A DNA stretch of 64,000 nt from Clostridium sp. 1001271st1 H5 (lineage in GTDB: Bacteria; Bacillota; Clostridia; Lachnospirales; Lachnospiraceae), in the NCBI RefSeq assembly GCF_005845215.1, contig NZ_SPHO01000006.1:1-64000 (forward strand), given 5' to 3'. Every line of letters begins with the position of its first letter. Positions within the stretch are counted from its first letter, which is position 1. The notes below the pieces were generated by a model. It was given only the letters and a program-made list of their open reading frames with translations. It had not been told where the DNA came from and made no database searches. Both the position numbers and the translations under genes were made by a program. Positions 9,101-17,038 of the stretch are shown here, piece by piece.

Positions 9101-9850
9101 TTCAGCAGCATTACTGTCGTACTCCTGATGCCCCAGACCAATACCTGATGACTGCAGCTCCTTCTGGCGTGCTTTCAGTTCCTGCAGACGCTTGTTCAGG
9201 TCAACAATCCTCTGGCTGCTTACCTGGGCATTCTCCGCAATCTCCCTCAGCCTGATTGCCTCATCCGCCGCACTGCCTTCCTTTTCAATCAGTTCTATCA
9301 AGCGCTGTTTCTGTACATATAGGCGGTTATTCAGTCCATCAAGTGCGGCAGCCTTCTTTTCATACGAGGCGCTTTCCTGTCCGGAGGTAAATGCCCGGTC
9401 GCGGTCCACAGTGTCCTGCAGCTCGGCTTTGTATGTATCCAGCTTCCTGGTTGTTTCGTCAATATCATACTGCAGGCTCTTCCATCGGGATGAGTTATGC
9501 TTTACGCCCTGGCTCTCCATTTTAGCCTGTCTGTCCAGAAGTCCATCCAGTTTAAGCTGGGTCTTTTCCACCAGGCCAGACAGTTCCCTATATTCTTCTG
9601 TCGGGACGCTTGTTCCCTCCATCTTTTCCATTTCAGACACAAGACTCCGTATCTTCTCTTCGGTCTGTACAATTTGGTTCTCAAGGGATGAAATCCTGGT
9701 AGATTTGTTGAACGCCTCATTCGCACTTTGACCAGCCGCTTCAAGTGCTTTTGCGCACCGGTCAGCTGCCTTCCTTATGGAACTTACCCCATCCTCGAAG
9801 CCATCCGTATTTATTTTTGTATCAAATCTCAGACTGCCATCTGCTGCCAT
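6113..9850 (-). CDS. Tail tape measure protein
   Basis: At 1,245 residues this is the longest gene in the window. Residues 1-300 are coiled coil (VQTEEKIRSLVSEMEKMEG and similar). A hydrophobic centre (about 320-800) contains many repeated DW..IG..I.. segments of transmembrane type. The C-terminal half repeats the GIHSPSTV motif that recurs in Firmicute tape measures. It sets tail length and probably helps DNA cross the membrane at injection. No lytic or peptidase domain is obvious. It stands directly after the two tail chaperone genes, as is usual. Confidence 0.95.
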   Translation of the reverse strand: MAADGSLRFDTKINTDGFEDGVSSIRKAADRCAKALEAAGQSANEAFNKSTRISSLENQIVQTEEKIRSLVSEMEKMEGTSVPTEEYRELSGLVEKTQLKLDGLLDRQAKMESQGVKHNSSRWKSLQYDIDETTRKLDTYKAELQDTVDRDRAFTSGQESASYEKKAAALDGLNNRLYVQKQRLIELIEKEGSAADEAIRLREIAENAQVSSQRIVDLNKRLQELKARQKELQSSGIGLGHQEYDSNAAEIAQINSELKDYQKLLTDTGHETRKFSKTIQSAFLKAASAVGNFAKSIGRGLANKAKQAVSSLKGLGKSSNNVSKSILKLSNMFKLMLIRMAMRAAIQGVKEGMQNLVQYSDSANQSMSGLMTNMTYLKNSFAAAFAPILSYVAPVLNTLINLLATAVSYINQFFSALGGGSTYIRAKKANEDYAASLKKTGGAASAAGKEAKKALAPFDDLVQIQQQGADASGGGGGGASPSDMFETVGIDKGISDFANRLKEMFAAGDWEGIGQLIGQKINEAVQSFTQFISWDNIGAQITAFVTAFTTMFNSLVATIDWYAIGIMFGTGINTLANTLYLLLTQIDWFMLGNALSQSLMGMVNTVEWGLVGATIGAYFQAQISGLLGFIVGTDWGAIGAALATCLMGIAGAIDWVQFGYLIAAGLNGAFALLLEFASTFDWTEFGNKVATGISTFFQTFQWAQAGEALSTFVIGILDFLITVVQETDWASFVQGIVDCIEAVDWIGLAGKIYTLLYSALGVAFGALANFIGTLIADGFAAAKDYFNGKIEECGGNVWEGMLKGITDAAKGVVTWIKTNVVDPFVNGVKAGFGIHSPSTVMAGMGQYLWDGFCNGVKEFFSNPVGFIKANITDPFVNGIKSLLGIHSPSTVLSGIGSNTVAGFNQGVTNEQAASQGVIQSWASGVASWFANKFGISTGDSTEARQWATSILSGFNNSVSKNYTKSQTVMETWAENVRKWFVGADEVQGVNELSWAKFADLIIQAFKVKIEGSHVETQAPMETWAKNVREWFWGDSDPEGTGGMYKAFYGMARRINEGFANGISDFAYMAKNAIRKWAREAMEAAEEEFDINSPSKEFYGIAEYVVRGFNNGISAMAASSRSIVQKWLDGVMDVFNGVEMQLPIGINIPNAASYLPRMASGTVVPPRAGEMSASMRNTAGYGQEETLSALIAEMNERISRLESEGNRPIQIVLKVTGSLAAMVRLLKPELDKEAARKGVSLVIVGG

Positions 9851-9874
9851 ACAATCACCTCCTGTCCAGGCATA

Positions 9875-9900
9875 AAAATAAGACGCCCGTCTAGCGTCTT
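9875..9900 (-). terminator. Intrinsic-terminator-like hairpin ahead of tape measure gene
   Basis: On the minus strand the 7-bp stem AAGACGC/GCGTCTT is followed by ATTTTTATG. It lies between the chaperone gene and the tape measure gene, inside an operon whose later genes must be expressed. It could reduce downstream expression or act where an antiterminator works. Confidence 0.6.
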
Positions 9901-10462
9901 AACCCAATAAGTTATTCCAATAATCAATCTCCGCCTGTTCCTCTTCGGTATACCGTTTCCGGATGTCGCAGAGTTTCTTGTTGTTGCGGTAAAACTCCTG
10001 TTCCCACTTCTCCAGCTTCTTACCCTTGGCTTTCTTCTGCCTGATGCCCAGAACCGTGGAAAAGGTACCCTCTTCTATCTCCATGAAATATCCAGAAAAG
10101 GTCCACCAGTGGATGTATGGGGCCGCCCTGGTTTCCATCCCCGCAACCTTATTGATTGCCGGGAACAAAATGGGCTCATCCTGCTCCCAGTCCATCACCT
10201 TCCGGGCCGGCTTCTTATCGTCCTCCTCCTGGCCGCAGTCCACGAACCACTTGGCCTGTAGGATAGCTTCCTCCAGATATTCCTGAGGTATCTGCCCAAA
10301 TCCATCCCTGTATAACCGTTTCATGAGGATTTCCAGCTTCTCCGGGGCCGAAAGCTCCGGGTCGGAACAGGCAGCCAGGAAAACAAGTATGTTCCGGTAA
10401 TCTGTTTCAATGGGATATCTTACCCCGCCCACATCAAGGCTGGTTGGTAACCGGCCAATCAT
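9899..10462 (-). CDS. Gp15-family tail assembly chaperone
   Basis: The protein has 187 residues. The FLAACSDPELSAPEKLEILMKRLY core and the C-terminal basic/aromatic region (FSGYFMEIEEGTFSTVLGIRQKKAKGKKL) match the phage Gp15 family encoded just before tape measures in A118-like phages. It should bind the tape measure protein during tail assembly. Its ATG overlaps the preceding stop as ATGA, so it is coupled to, or produced by frameshift from, the upstream chaperone. Confidence 0.85.
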   Translation of the reverse strand: MIGRLPTSLDVGGVRYPIETDYRNILVFLAACSDPELSAPEKLEILMKRLYRDGFGQIPQEYLEEAILQAKWFVDCGQEEDDKKPARKVMDWEQDEPILFPAINKVAGMETRAAPYIHWWTFSGYFMEIEEGTFSTVLGIRQKKAKGKKLEKWEQEFYRNNKKLCDIRKRYTEEEQAEIDYWNNLLG

Positions 10463-10908
10463 TTTTCTATATCCTCCAGATACTTCATGGACTTTTCTCG
10501 GTTCTTTCTACTGTATTCCTCGACAGCTGGCCGCATCAGCACAAGCAGGCCATCCAGTACCCCTTCATACAGGTATTTCTGGCCAACAATACATAAAGGG
10601 GATTGCCCCGCGAAAATCGTGTCATATACATCTGACAGGAAGATGCCGTTGAACGCCTTACGCATCTCCCCGGAGAACTCAGCCACGTATGCACCGTCCC
10701 TTTCCATATCGCTTTTAGGGGTCCCGTCCGGGTTCAGTTCTATACCCTCCGGGGGACTGTAATCCTTGAAATGTCTTTGCACATCCAGCACGCGGTTGAT
10801 GATTTCCGGGTCCGCCGGGTTAAACCGGATAATCCGGGTCGGGTCGTCATTTACCGCAAAGCTCTCATAGCCGTCATCAAATAACAGACTCTTCATTTTT
10901 TTCGCCAT
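10459..10908 (-). CDS. Tail assembly chaperone, upstream partner
   Basis: The protein has 149 residues (MAKKMKSLLFDDGYESFAVNDDPTRIIRFN...). It occupies the place of the first of the two tail chaperones, between the tail tube gene and the Gp15 gene. The mixed helical C-terminus (KNREKSMKYLEDIEK) ends in an A-rich stretch overlapping the next start codon. In related phages a similar pair is expressed as a short and a fused long form. No canonical slippery heptamer is seen here. Confidence 0.7.
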   Translation of the reverse strand: MAKKMKSLLFDDGYESFAVNDDPTRIIRFNPADPEIINRVLDVQRHFKDYSPPEGIELNPDGTPKSDMERDGAYVAEFSGEMRKAFNGIFLSDVYDTIFAGQSPLCIVGQKYLYEGVLDGLLVLMRPAVEEYSRKNREKSMKYLEDIEK

Positions 10909-10969
10909 CTGATATTACCTCCTCTTCTTTGACTGCCAGCGGCACAGAATCGGCCGCCGGCATTGCTCT

Positions 10970-11506
10970 TCATGCATCTGCTGTAAACGTCTTTGTCGCA
11001 AGTACAAACTTACCCTTAACCCGGTTTCCGGTGTGGTGCACGTTGAATGGAATCTGGTACCCTGTAGTATCTCCGCCATAGCTGGATACCTCAATGATTG
11101 CATCCTCTTTGTAAGCCACGTATGTGCCGTCTGCCGCCTCAACCGGGTCCCACAGATGAACCTCCACCACACTGGTTTTTAAATCATCCAGCGTCTGACG
11201 CTCATCCACAATCCCCTGCAAGCGGTCAAACAATGGCTCCCCAATCTCGGCATAGTACGGGTCTGTGGATGCCTGGGGCTGGTAGCTGTCCAGGTTTACG
11301 GACGTCTCCCCCCATATGTTGTTCCTTGTCTCCACGTTGGCGTTCATCTCCACGATGTACTCCTCCAGGTCCTTCCCCAGGCGGCTATAATCAGCCTTAT
11401 TGGCGGATGGGAGGGCTGCATCGATATAATGTGCCATCCATTTCCTTTTAATCTTTCCAGCCGCAGGGATTAATTCCGCAAACAGCTGTAACTGCATTTT
11501 ATGCAT
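10970..11506 (-). CDS. Major tail tube protein
   Basis: The protein has 178 residues and starts behind GCGAGGTATAACC. It begins MHKMQLQLFAELIPAAGKIKRKW and continues with a beta-rich fold (SVVEVHLWDPVEAADGTYVAYKEDAIIEVSSYGG) ending in a short hairpin (VKGKFVLATKTFTADA). Size, fold pattern and place between tail completion and chaperone genes identify the tail tube subunit of A118/SPP1-like phages. Confidence 0.8.
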   Translation of the reverse strand: MHKMQLQLFAELIPAAGKIKRKWMAHYIDAALPSANKADYSRLGKDLEEYIVEMNANVETRNNIWGETSVNLDSYQPQASTDPYYAEIGEPLFDRLQGIVDERQTLDDLKTSVVEVHLWDPVEAADGTYVAYKEDAIIEVSSYGGDTTGYQIPFNVHHTGNRVKGKFVLATKTFTADA

Positions 11507-11508
11507 GG

Positions 11509-11958
11509 TTATACCTCGCTTTCTATTTTGTAGGTCACCTGTATCTGTATCTGGTACAGGATTCCATCGTTAACTGTCTCTCCCATGGGCTGCATGGCCA
11601 TTGCGTTGGATGTGATTGCCTTCAGGAACCTTGCTTCCAGCTCCTGTCCTCCGATATTGGCAGTAAGGCCACCCTCTTCGGGCAGCTGCTCCAGCCAGTA
11701 CCCCAGCTCCAACAAAAAATTGCTATTGGCCAGCCGGCAGTAATCCGTAAAGGACGGTACCACTGCGTACATAGCAAAGTTGTGGCGCCGGGTCTGGTTC
11801 CCCAGCATGTCCTCCTTGACAAGGCTGTCCCCATTGCTGGACAGGCCATAACTGGAGCCCGGCTCCGTGAAATCCACATGGATATCTCCATCAACCAGGA
11901 ACTCCGATATCTTCGGATACTCTGTCAGTTTCTGGCGCATAAAATCTATGATTGTCAT
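11509..11958 (-). CDS. Minor capsid / tail terminator-type protein
   Basis: The protein has 149 residues (MTIIDFMRQKLTEYPKISEFLVDGDIHVDF). The N-terminal helix followed by VDFTEPGSSYGL and FLLELGYWLEQ fits the family named minor capsid protein from bacteriophage. In SPP1-like phages this family is thought to complete the tail end that joins the head. It overlaps the upstream gene by 4 bases. Confidence 0.75.
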   Translation of the reverse strand: MTIIDFMRQKLTEYPKISEFLVDGDIHVDFTEPGSSYGLSSNGDSLVKEDMLGNQTRRHNFAMYAVVPSFTDYCRLANSNFLLELGYWLEQLPEEGGLTANIGGQELEARFLKAITSNAMAMQPMGETVNDGILYQIQIQVTYKIESEV

Positions 11959-12380
11959 ACCTTCCCTCCTCTATTTACCAGGGCTTGGGCCGCCTGCAGT
12001 ATATCATCCTTATGGTCGGCCTTCATGCGGTCAAACCACTTCTTGCCCCGCATAGGGGCGCCGGCATAGGTCAACTCCCGGTCTGTGGGAACCTTGATTT
12101 CATTCTCTTTGGCCCAAGCACTACCCGTTGTCGGGGACACGTATAAAATGCCCTCATGCAAATAATGCGCATAAGGACCAGGTATGTCAATCTGGCCGGA
12201 GCCAATTACCGTAGCCATGACCATCATATGCTCCAGCTCCCCTGCCTGTCTGCGCGGCATGTAGTCGCTCATATACCGCATGGCCTCACTGTCTACCAGT
12301 TTCTGCACGGGCCCTTCAGGTTGTAAGCCGTGGTTTCTTTTGATGGTTTCCGCAGTGCTGATGTTGAATTCCACCTTCAT
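11955..12380 (-). CDS. Minor capsid / tail-completion protein
   Basis: The protein has 141 residues. The pattern GPYAHYLHEGILYV and the closing WFDRMKADHKDDIL fit the HK97 gp10/minor-capsid type neck protein, in which an aromatic YA.Y.HEG motif is common. It is part of the head-tail joining set 11,509-13,145. Confidence 0.75.
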   Translation of the reverse strand: MKVEFNISTAETIKRNHGLQPEGPVQKLVDSEAMRYMSDYMPRRQAGELEHMMVMATVIGSGQIDIPGPYAHYLHEGILYVSPTTGSAWAKENEIKVPTDRELTYAGAPMRGKKWFDRMKADHKDDILQAAQALVNRGGKV

Positions 12381-12391
12381 AGTCTCATCTC

Positions 12392-12772
12392 CTACTTACA
12401 AGCCAGCTCATAATGCTGCACGGACTCGCTGCCATACAGCCGTTCATCTACCGTGACCACTGTCAGGAATCCATGGGCCGCCTTAAGGGCCGTCAAAGAC
12501 TTCGACATGGCCTCCTGGCTGCTGCAGTCTATCTCATCCTCAATGATGCCCTTGACAGCCAGGTCCTTACCCTGTGTCAGTTTTATGGGACCGTCCAGAC
12601 TTTCCAGTGGGATGACCAGGAGGACGGATGTGCCGTCCCGCTGGCCAGTCTTAAGATAGGTGGACTGCCTCACATCCTCCCAGTACACGCCCTCTATGGA
12701 CATCCTGGTGTACTTCTCCACCTTCCCATCCTTGCTGTACAAGTACAGCGTCACATCTGCATTGGTATACAT
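12392..12772 (-). CDS. Head-tail connector-region protein
   Basis: The protein has 126 residues. Its YTNADVTLYLYSKDGKVEKYTRMSIEGVYWED start and the Arg/Gly-rich turn are usual for the small protein encoded after the capsid connector in Clostridium phages. Function is inferred from order: it lies between the adaptor and the neck protein genes, with 1- to 11-base spacing. Confidence 0.65.
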   Translation of the reverse strand: MYTNADVTLYLYSKDGKVEKYTRMSIEGVYWEDVRQSTYLKTGQRDGTSVLLVIPLESLDGPIKLTQGKDLAVKGIIEDEIDCSSQEAMSKSLTALKAAHGFLTVVTVDERLYGSESVQHYELACK

Positions 12773-12773
12773 A

Positions 12774-13145
12774 TCACACCCCCTGGTAACACAGGCCGGT
12801 ATCTTCCAGCCATTTCATGACAATGCTACGCTGTTCCTTGGCTGTGGCCTGCGCCGATTCTTGTACGCTTCCGAAGCTGACCGAATAAGTCCCAATCTTC
12901 TCAGATACCTTCCCTCCAGATTCCTTCTGCTGTTTCTCTCTGCAGTACTCAGACTCGGCCAGTTCACAGCAGCACATCTGTACCTCATCTGGGATTTCTA
13001 CCACATCCTTCAGGCGGTTGAATGTATACCGGTCAATGACCTGGCTGGCTGACCTGACATAAAAATGGAAGCCAGTTGTGATGACCGGCTTCCTCCCCTT
13101 CAGGTAATCGTTGATATAGTACATTTCATCTGCGTAAGCCTGCAT
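12774..13145 (-). CDS. Head-tail connector (adaptor) protein
   Basis: The protein has 123 residues. It is helical, with TFNRLKDVVEIPDEVQMCCCELAESEYC and a C-terminal IVMKWLEDTGLCYQGV. This is the pattern of gp15/gp6-like adaptors that sit under the portal. The position directly after the major capsid gene supports it. An unusual CCC triplet is present at about residue 68. Confidence 0.65.
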   Translation of the reverse strand: MQAYADEMYYINDYLKGRKPVITTGFHFYVRSASQVIDRYTFNRLKDVVEIPDEVQMCCCELAESEYCREKQQKESGGKVSEKIGTYSVSFGSVQESAQATAKEQRSIVMKWLEDTGLCYQGV

Positions 13146-13161
13146 CGTTTTGGCCTCCTTA

Positions 13162-14349
13162 CTACTTAACCAGGGTTACATCCTTTGTCACTGCCACATC
13201 TGCTACGGTCACGTTCTCGGTAACCTGGCTGTAGCCTGACTTCTTAATCTTCGCTGGATATGTCCCTGCCCGCAGGTTGAACTCCGCCACGCCGGACGCG
13301 TCTGTCTTAACCCTGGAACCATTCACGTCTACAATTGCCCCATCAATAGCTGCTGGGGTTTCGGCGTTGTCCTTAACCGTAAAGGTAACCTTCTGGGTAA
13401 CAGCTGGGCTTGTCGGCTCCAGGTATGCAAATGGACAGCCTACGCGGTCCTCGTCCATCCTGGTTGCCGGGTTAGGCAGTGCCCACCCCATCCGAAATAC
13501 GATACGCAGGGCAACCATATCCTGCTGCGCCAGGTTGTAGACGATTTCCTTCGTTGTCGGGTCCTGGATGACGCCCTGGTCAAGAATCTTCACCGTCACA
13601 TCCTGGCGGATGGAATATACCGCCTGCTTGAAATCGCCCACAATCAGCTGCGCAATGGTGTTGTCATAGGCGCCGTTCTGCGGAAAGTACATGGGCGCCC
13701 CATCCAGCGCGTAATTCGTGGAACCCTGCATATCAGATTTGAAGATGAGACTGCCGTCCTCTGCGCGAATGCCCCTCAGTTTTGCCCTCATGGTCATGGC
13801 AGCCAGCGCACCGGTTGCCATAAACCCATCTTCCTCAACCTTGGAAATGACGCCGCCCTCACCCAGGAGCAGGTTATAATAATCCGGACTGGAACCTACA
13901 GCCACGTTATTACCCGCCTGCCTGGCCAGCGTGATGATGTCATTCTGCCAGTTACGCGGGCGGTTCACGCCGAAAATAATCGCACTGTCCACGCGCTGGC
14001 CAATTGCCTCGTTGACCCGCGGTGTAATCTCACCGAAAATGTCGAACTCTGCATCATCCAGAACTGCCTCAGGAATCGGCACGATGACTGCCAGCTCCGC
14101 AGCCTCAATGAATACGTTATCCCAGGCCTGCCTGGTGGTCTGTTTCATCCCGGTATCACCGTCCACCCAATATGCAGTCGGCAGGAAGTCAAGCACCCGC
14201 ATCCGGGTCTGGTTACTTGTCATGTTCGGCAGCTTCCGTGCCAGGGACATGAATGTGGACTGCTTCGGTGCATCCTGGAAAATGGTTGATATGACCTGTT
14301 CGCGGATGATGGCCTCCGCGTCGGCCCTGCTTGTAATATTTACTGGCAT
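13162..14349 (-). CDS. Major capsid protein (HK97-like) with C-terminal beta domain
   Basis: The protein has 395 residues. Residues 1-325 are of the phage capsid type (MPVNITSRADAEAIIREQVISTIFQDAPKQSTFMS..., ARKLPNM, ATGALAAMTMRAKLRGI, DGAPMYFPQNG). Residues about 330-395 are an added domain (DGAIVDVNGSRVKTDASGVA...LRAGTYPAKIKKSGYS) of the carboxypeptidase-regulatory/PEGA-like beta type. Such domains decorate capsid surfaces in other phages. The scaffold gene lies upstream and connectors downstream. Confidence 0.9.
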   Translation of the reverse strand: MPVNITSRADAEAIIREQVISTIFQDAPKQSTFMSLARKLPNMTSNQTRMRVLDFLPTAYWVDGDTGMKQTTRQAWDNVFIEAAELAVIVPIPEAVLDDAEFDIFGEITPRVNEAIGQRVDSAIIFGVNRPRNWQNDIITLARQAGNNVAVGSSPDYYNLLLGEGGVISKVEEDGFMATGALAAMTMRAKLRGIRAEDGSLIFKSDMQGSTNYALDGAPMYFPQNGAYDNTIAQLIVGDFKQAVYSIRQDVTVKILDQGVIQDPTTKEIVYNLAQQDMVALRIVFRMGWALPNPATRMDEDRVGCPFAYLEPTSPAVTQKVTFTVKDNAETPAAIDGAIVDVNGSRVKTDASGVAEFNLRAGTYPAKIKKSGYSQVTENVTVADVAVTKDVTLVK

Positions 14350-14360
14350 AATTTACCTCC

Positions 14361-14894
14361 TTATTCTCTGCCCAGAATACTTCTCAGGGCATTGTTTGCT
14401 TGTGTCCTTGTGTCATCTGTTTTCTCACCACCAGGCCCAGGAGTAGGCGCAACCACCCGGGGAATACTGACGTCCTGAAACAGATAACCCTTATCCTTCT
14501 TAACGGCTTCCAAGGCAGCCTTGATATCTGTTTCCTGGTTCTTGCTCCCCTTGAGTTTCTCCACATCCAAAAAGGGCATAACTGCCTTAATATCCCTGGG
14601 CTTAAACCCTTCTGCGGTAGTCTTCAGCAGGTCGTTAAAATCCCGCTCTGCCAGCTGCTTCTGGTACTCGGCGTCCTTGTTGGCCAAGTCTGTGGTCAAG
14701 GTCTGTATCTTCCCCTGAAGTTCCGATATATTGACCCCCTCAAAGCTCTTAAGGGTAGACTGCGCCGTGGAAAGCTGGGTCTTGTATGTATCCCTCTCCT
14801 GCTTGACAGCTTCAATGTCATTCCCGTTCTCAGCCATGATGCTGTCCACCTGCTCCTTGGCCAGGCCCATGTCCTCTAAAAATTTACGTTTCAT
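14361..14894 (-). CDS. Capsid scaffold protein (GP20-like)
   Basis: The protein has 177 residues. A coiled coil spans about 20-95 (ERDTYKTQLSTAQSTLKSFEG; DLANKDAEYQKQLAERDF), followed by the FKPRDIKAVMPFLD segment and a Gly/Pro linker with a C-terminal helix. This is the build of the phage minor structural GP20 scaffold encoded just before capsid genes. It should direct procapsid assembly and then leave or be degraded. Confidence 0.85.
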   Translation of the reverse strand: MKRKFLEDMGLAKEQVDSIMAENGNDIEAVKQERDTYKTQLSTAQSTLKSFEGVNISELQGKIQTLTTDLANKDAEYQKQLAERDFNDLLKTTAEGFKPRDIKAVMPFLDVEKLKGSKNQETDIKAALEAVKKDKGYLFQDVSIPRVVAPTPGPGGEKTDDTRTQANNALRSILGRE

Positions 14895-15013
14895 ACTGCT
14901 CCTTTCTCACTACGCTTTTCTACGGGGTCGCGTCCCTTGTGGTGGTAGTTTTACGCCGTTCCGGGCAAATTTGGGTATAAAAATACCACCTGCCATTTAC
15001 TGACCGATGGTGT

Positions 15014-15235
15014 TTATCTTAATATTCTACTATACAATCCGTTTTCTGGTGGTTCTTCGTAAACTTTATCATCTTTCCTTTCTAAAAAGGTATATCCTGG
15101 AGCACACTCGACCCCGGGCTCTGCTTTTACCATCACCTCTAATGGGACTCCTTGTGGAAACGCCTGACAGCAAACTTTACTTTTGTTGTTATCCAAATAA
15201 TATTGGCAAAAATCACAATTTGGCAATTTCAGCAT
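15014..15235 (-). CDS. Small Cys-containing phage protein
   Basis: Starting from the ATG that follows GGGAGGTG, the protein has 73 residues. It begins MLKLPNCDFCQYYLDNN and contains four cysteines (CDFC, CC) and a further VECAPGYTF, a pattern suggesting metal binding. The start overlaps the stop of the minor capsid gene (TAATG). Function unknown. The 119-nt gap to the scaffold gene holds only a weak 28-codon frame that I do not call. Confidence 0.65.
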   Translation of the reverse strand: MLKLPNCDFCQYYLDNNKSKVCCQAFPQGVPLEVMVKAEPGVECAPGYTFLERKDDKVYEEPPENGLYSRILR

Positions 15236-16971
15236 TAACTTTTCCACCTCCCAATATATTTATTAACAAGCATTCTGGCCTTCAATGGTACCTTTTCTCC
15301 GTTTTGCATTTTTACAAAAGCTTCTGCCAGCGATTCCGTTCCATCTTTACATTTATCAGCATATCCTGAAATGCCCGGTATGAACGGTATTTTTTCTTTT
15401 AGTGCCTGATATTCTTCGTAGGTATTACATCCCTGAAAGGTCATCACGTGAGCCAATTCATGTTTAACGCTATCTTCCAGATTTCTAGCAGCAAGATAGC
15501 CTGAACCATATCCTTCTCCTATCCTTTTGTCAATACCAGTATAATCAATATCCCTGTTAATTACCAGTGCCATTTTTAGGTTCTTTCCGTCCATGTATGG
15601 ACCAGAAATGAAATATGTTCCCTTTTCTTTCACTCCCATTGATTCTACTGATATTTCCCCAATCCGGATGTCATATTTTTTCTGCATTACCGTTATGGTT
15701 TTTTCAATGCGGATACGTTCATCTTCTGTCATCCCTTTGACTGACATAATCTCATCTGGAAGTTTTATACGGTTTTTATCCAATAGCCTGCCATCGGTCA
15801 GTTTTGGAATCTTCAGTCTCTCCCGCTGTTGCCGCAGGCCCATCTCCTTAGAAAAATCCACATAAGTCTTATTGGTCAACCTCAGCCGGCACTTAGCCGC
15901 CGTAATATCCTCCTTATCTGCTCCGGCCTTTTCCAAAAGCTCCACATCCTGCTTCTGCTTCCGGATAGTACGCTCCAGTCGGCGCTGATACTGCAGGGCC
16001 GAATAGGTGTCGTACTCTCTGCCATGAAAAGGTTTCTTCTCATTTTCCCGTTGGTTCTGCTCCGCCAGCCACTCATCCGTGTACTTACGTTTGGATATAC
16101 CTGGGATGAATACGAAGGCTATATGGTAGCAGTTGATTCCCCCAAAACCTAACATCTGTCCTTTTCCACAGATTGTCCGCATCTCCTCCGAAGAATACAC
16201 GCGACCCTGCCACGATTGATGATTGAGATATCCGGTCCCGGTGTTCCTGGCGCCCATGTGCCAGTCTACTTCACAGTAATCTGTCTGTAGTTCCTCCATG
16301 TTCTTTTCGTTGACTTTATCCGTCATCTGGGCCACACCGGTCATTACCGCACGCCTGGCTGCCACCTCGATGCGGTCAGACTTCCCGGATGCATAATCCA
16401 CTGTCCGGATGCCGCTGGCCGTCATCTCGTCAATCACCTCACCTATAGCCTGGCTATATGTCCTGGTGCCAGTGGTGATTCCCAGCATGGCCTTGTCCAG
16501 ACTGCGCTCCAGGTATTCGGACATCGGTGTAAACACTTTCCTGCCGCCGCCCATCGGCACGTTGAAGCCCGTGGTCTGGGTAATGTTTTCCAAGGGCCTC
16601 AGACTGTCCTTAGTCTGCCTCCTGGCAGCGTCCACAACCTGCCGGAGCCATTGGTTATCCTTATAAGACAGATAGTCCCTGCCGGCAGCCTCATAGATTG
16701 CTTTATTGCGGATATAATCAGACCGCGCTGCCTGCTCATAGATGTCATCCACCTGCAGGTCCGTCTTTTCCAGGGCCTTGCCAATCATCTGTCTGATGCT
16801 GCTACGGCTCTTACCAATGGCATCCATCCTGACCAGCAGCCAGTCAATGACTGGAGTAATCTGTGCGGCCTCCTTGATGCGCTGTATGATTTCATCCATG
16901 ATAGACAGTTCAAGGTCCGTCATGGTGCGTTCTAATGGCTTTGGCAGTTTTTCCAATTCCTCAGGCGTCAT
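15235..16971 (-). CDS. Phage minor head protein with C-terminal metallopeptidase-like domain
   Basis: The protein has 578 residues. Residues 1-300 match the phage minor capsid protein family (YSQAIGEVIDEMTASGIRTVDY, GARNTGTGYLNHQSWQGRVY), which resides in the capsid and leaves with the DNA in related phages. A coiled linker (320-390) leads to a C-terminal domain with HELAH at 504-508 and ESLAEAF at 546-552, the arrangement of a gluzincin-like zinc peptidase. The peptidase could mature the head or be delivered into the cell; both are inference. It starts behind GAGGAGTGATGCC. Confidence 0.85.
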   Translation of the reverse strand: MTPEELEKLPKPLERTMTDLELSIMDEIIQRIKEAAQITPVIDWLLVRMDAIGKSRSSIRQMIGKALEKTDLQVDDIYEQAARSDYIRNKAIYEAAGRDYLSYKDNQWLRQVVDAARRQTKDSLRPLENITQTTGFNVPMGGGRKVFTPMSEYLERSLDKAMLGITTGTRTYSQAIGEVIDEMTASGIRTVDYASGKSDRIEVAARRAVMTGVAQMTDKVNEKNMEELQTDYCEVDWHMGARNTGTGYLNHQSWQGRVYSSEEMRTICGKGQMLGFGGINCYHIAFVFIPGISKRKYTDEWLAEQNQRENEKKPFHGREYDTYSALQYQRRLERTIRKQKQDVELLEKAGADKEDITAAKCRLRLTNKTYVDFSKEMGLRQQRERLKIPKLTDGRLLDKNRIKLPDEIMSVKGMTEDERIRIEKTITVMQKKYDIRIGEISVESMGVKEKGTYFISGPYMDGKNLKMALVINRDIDYTGIDKRIGEGYGSGYLAARNLEDSVKHELAHVMTFQGCNTYEEYQALKEKIPFIPGISGYADKCKDGTESLAEAFVKMQNGEKVPLKARMLVNKYIGRWKS

Positions 16972-16993
16972 GGCATCACTCCTCTGTCAATAC

Positions 16994-17028
16994 AAAAGAA
17001 AAAACACACCGCCGGAACAATGTGTTTT
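16994..17028 (-). terminator. Terminator of the inserted endonuclease cassette
   Basis: On the minus strand the stem AAAACACA/TGTGTTTT is followed by a T-rich run (TTTTTTCTTTTG). It stands just after the endonuclease gene and before the minor head gene, so the cassette ends with its own terminator inside the structural operon. Confidence 0.7.
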
Positions 17029-17038
17029 TACTCTGCTA

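Noticed and set aside
10455..10470. Programmed -1 frameshift joining the two tail chaperones
   Set aside because: The A-rich overlap does not form a proper slippery heptamer in the upstream frame. ATGA coupling explains it well enough, so I do not claim frameshifting.
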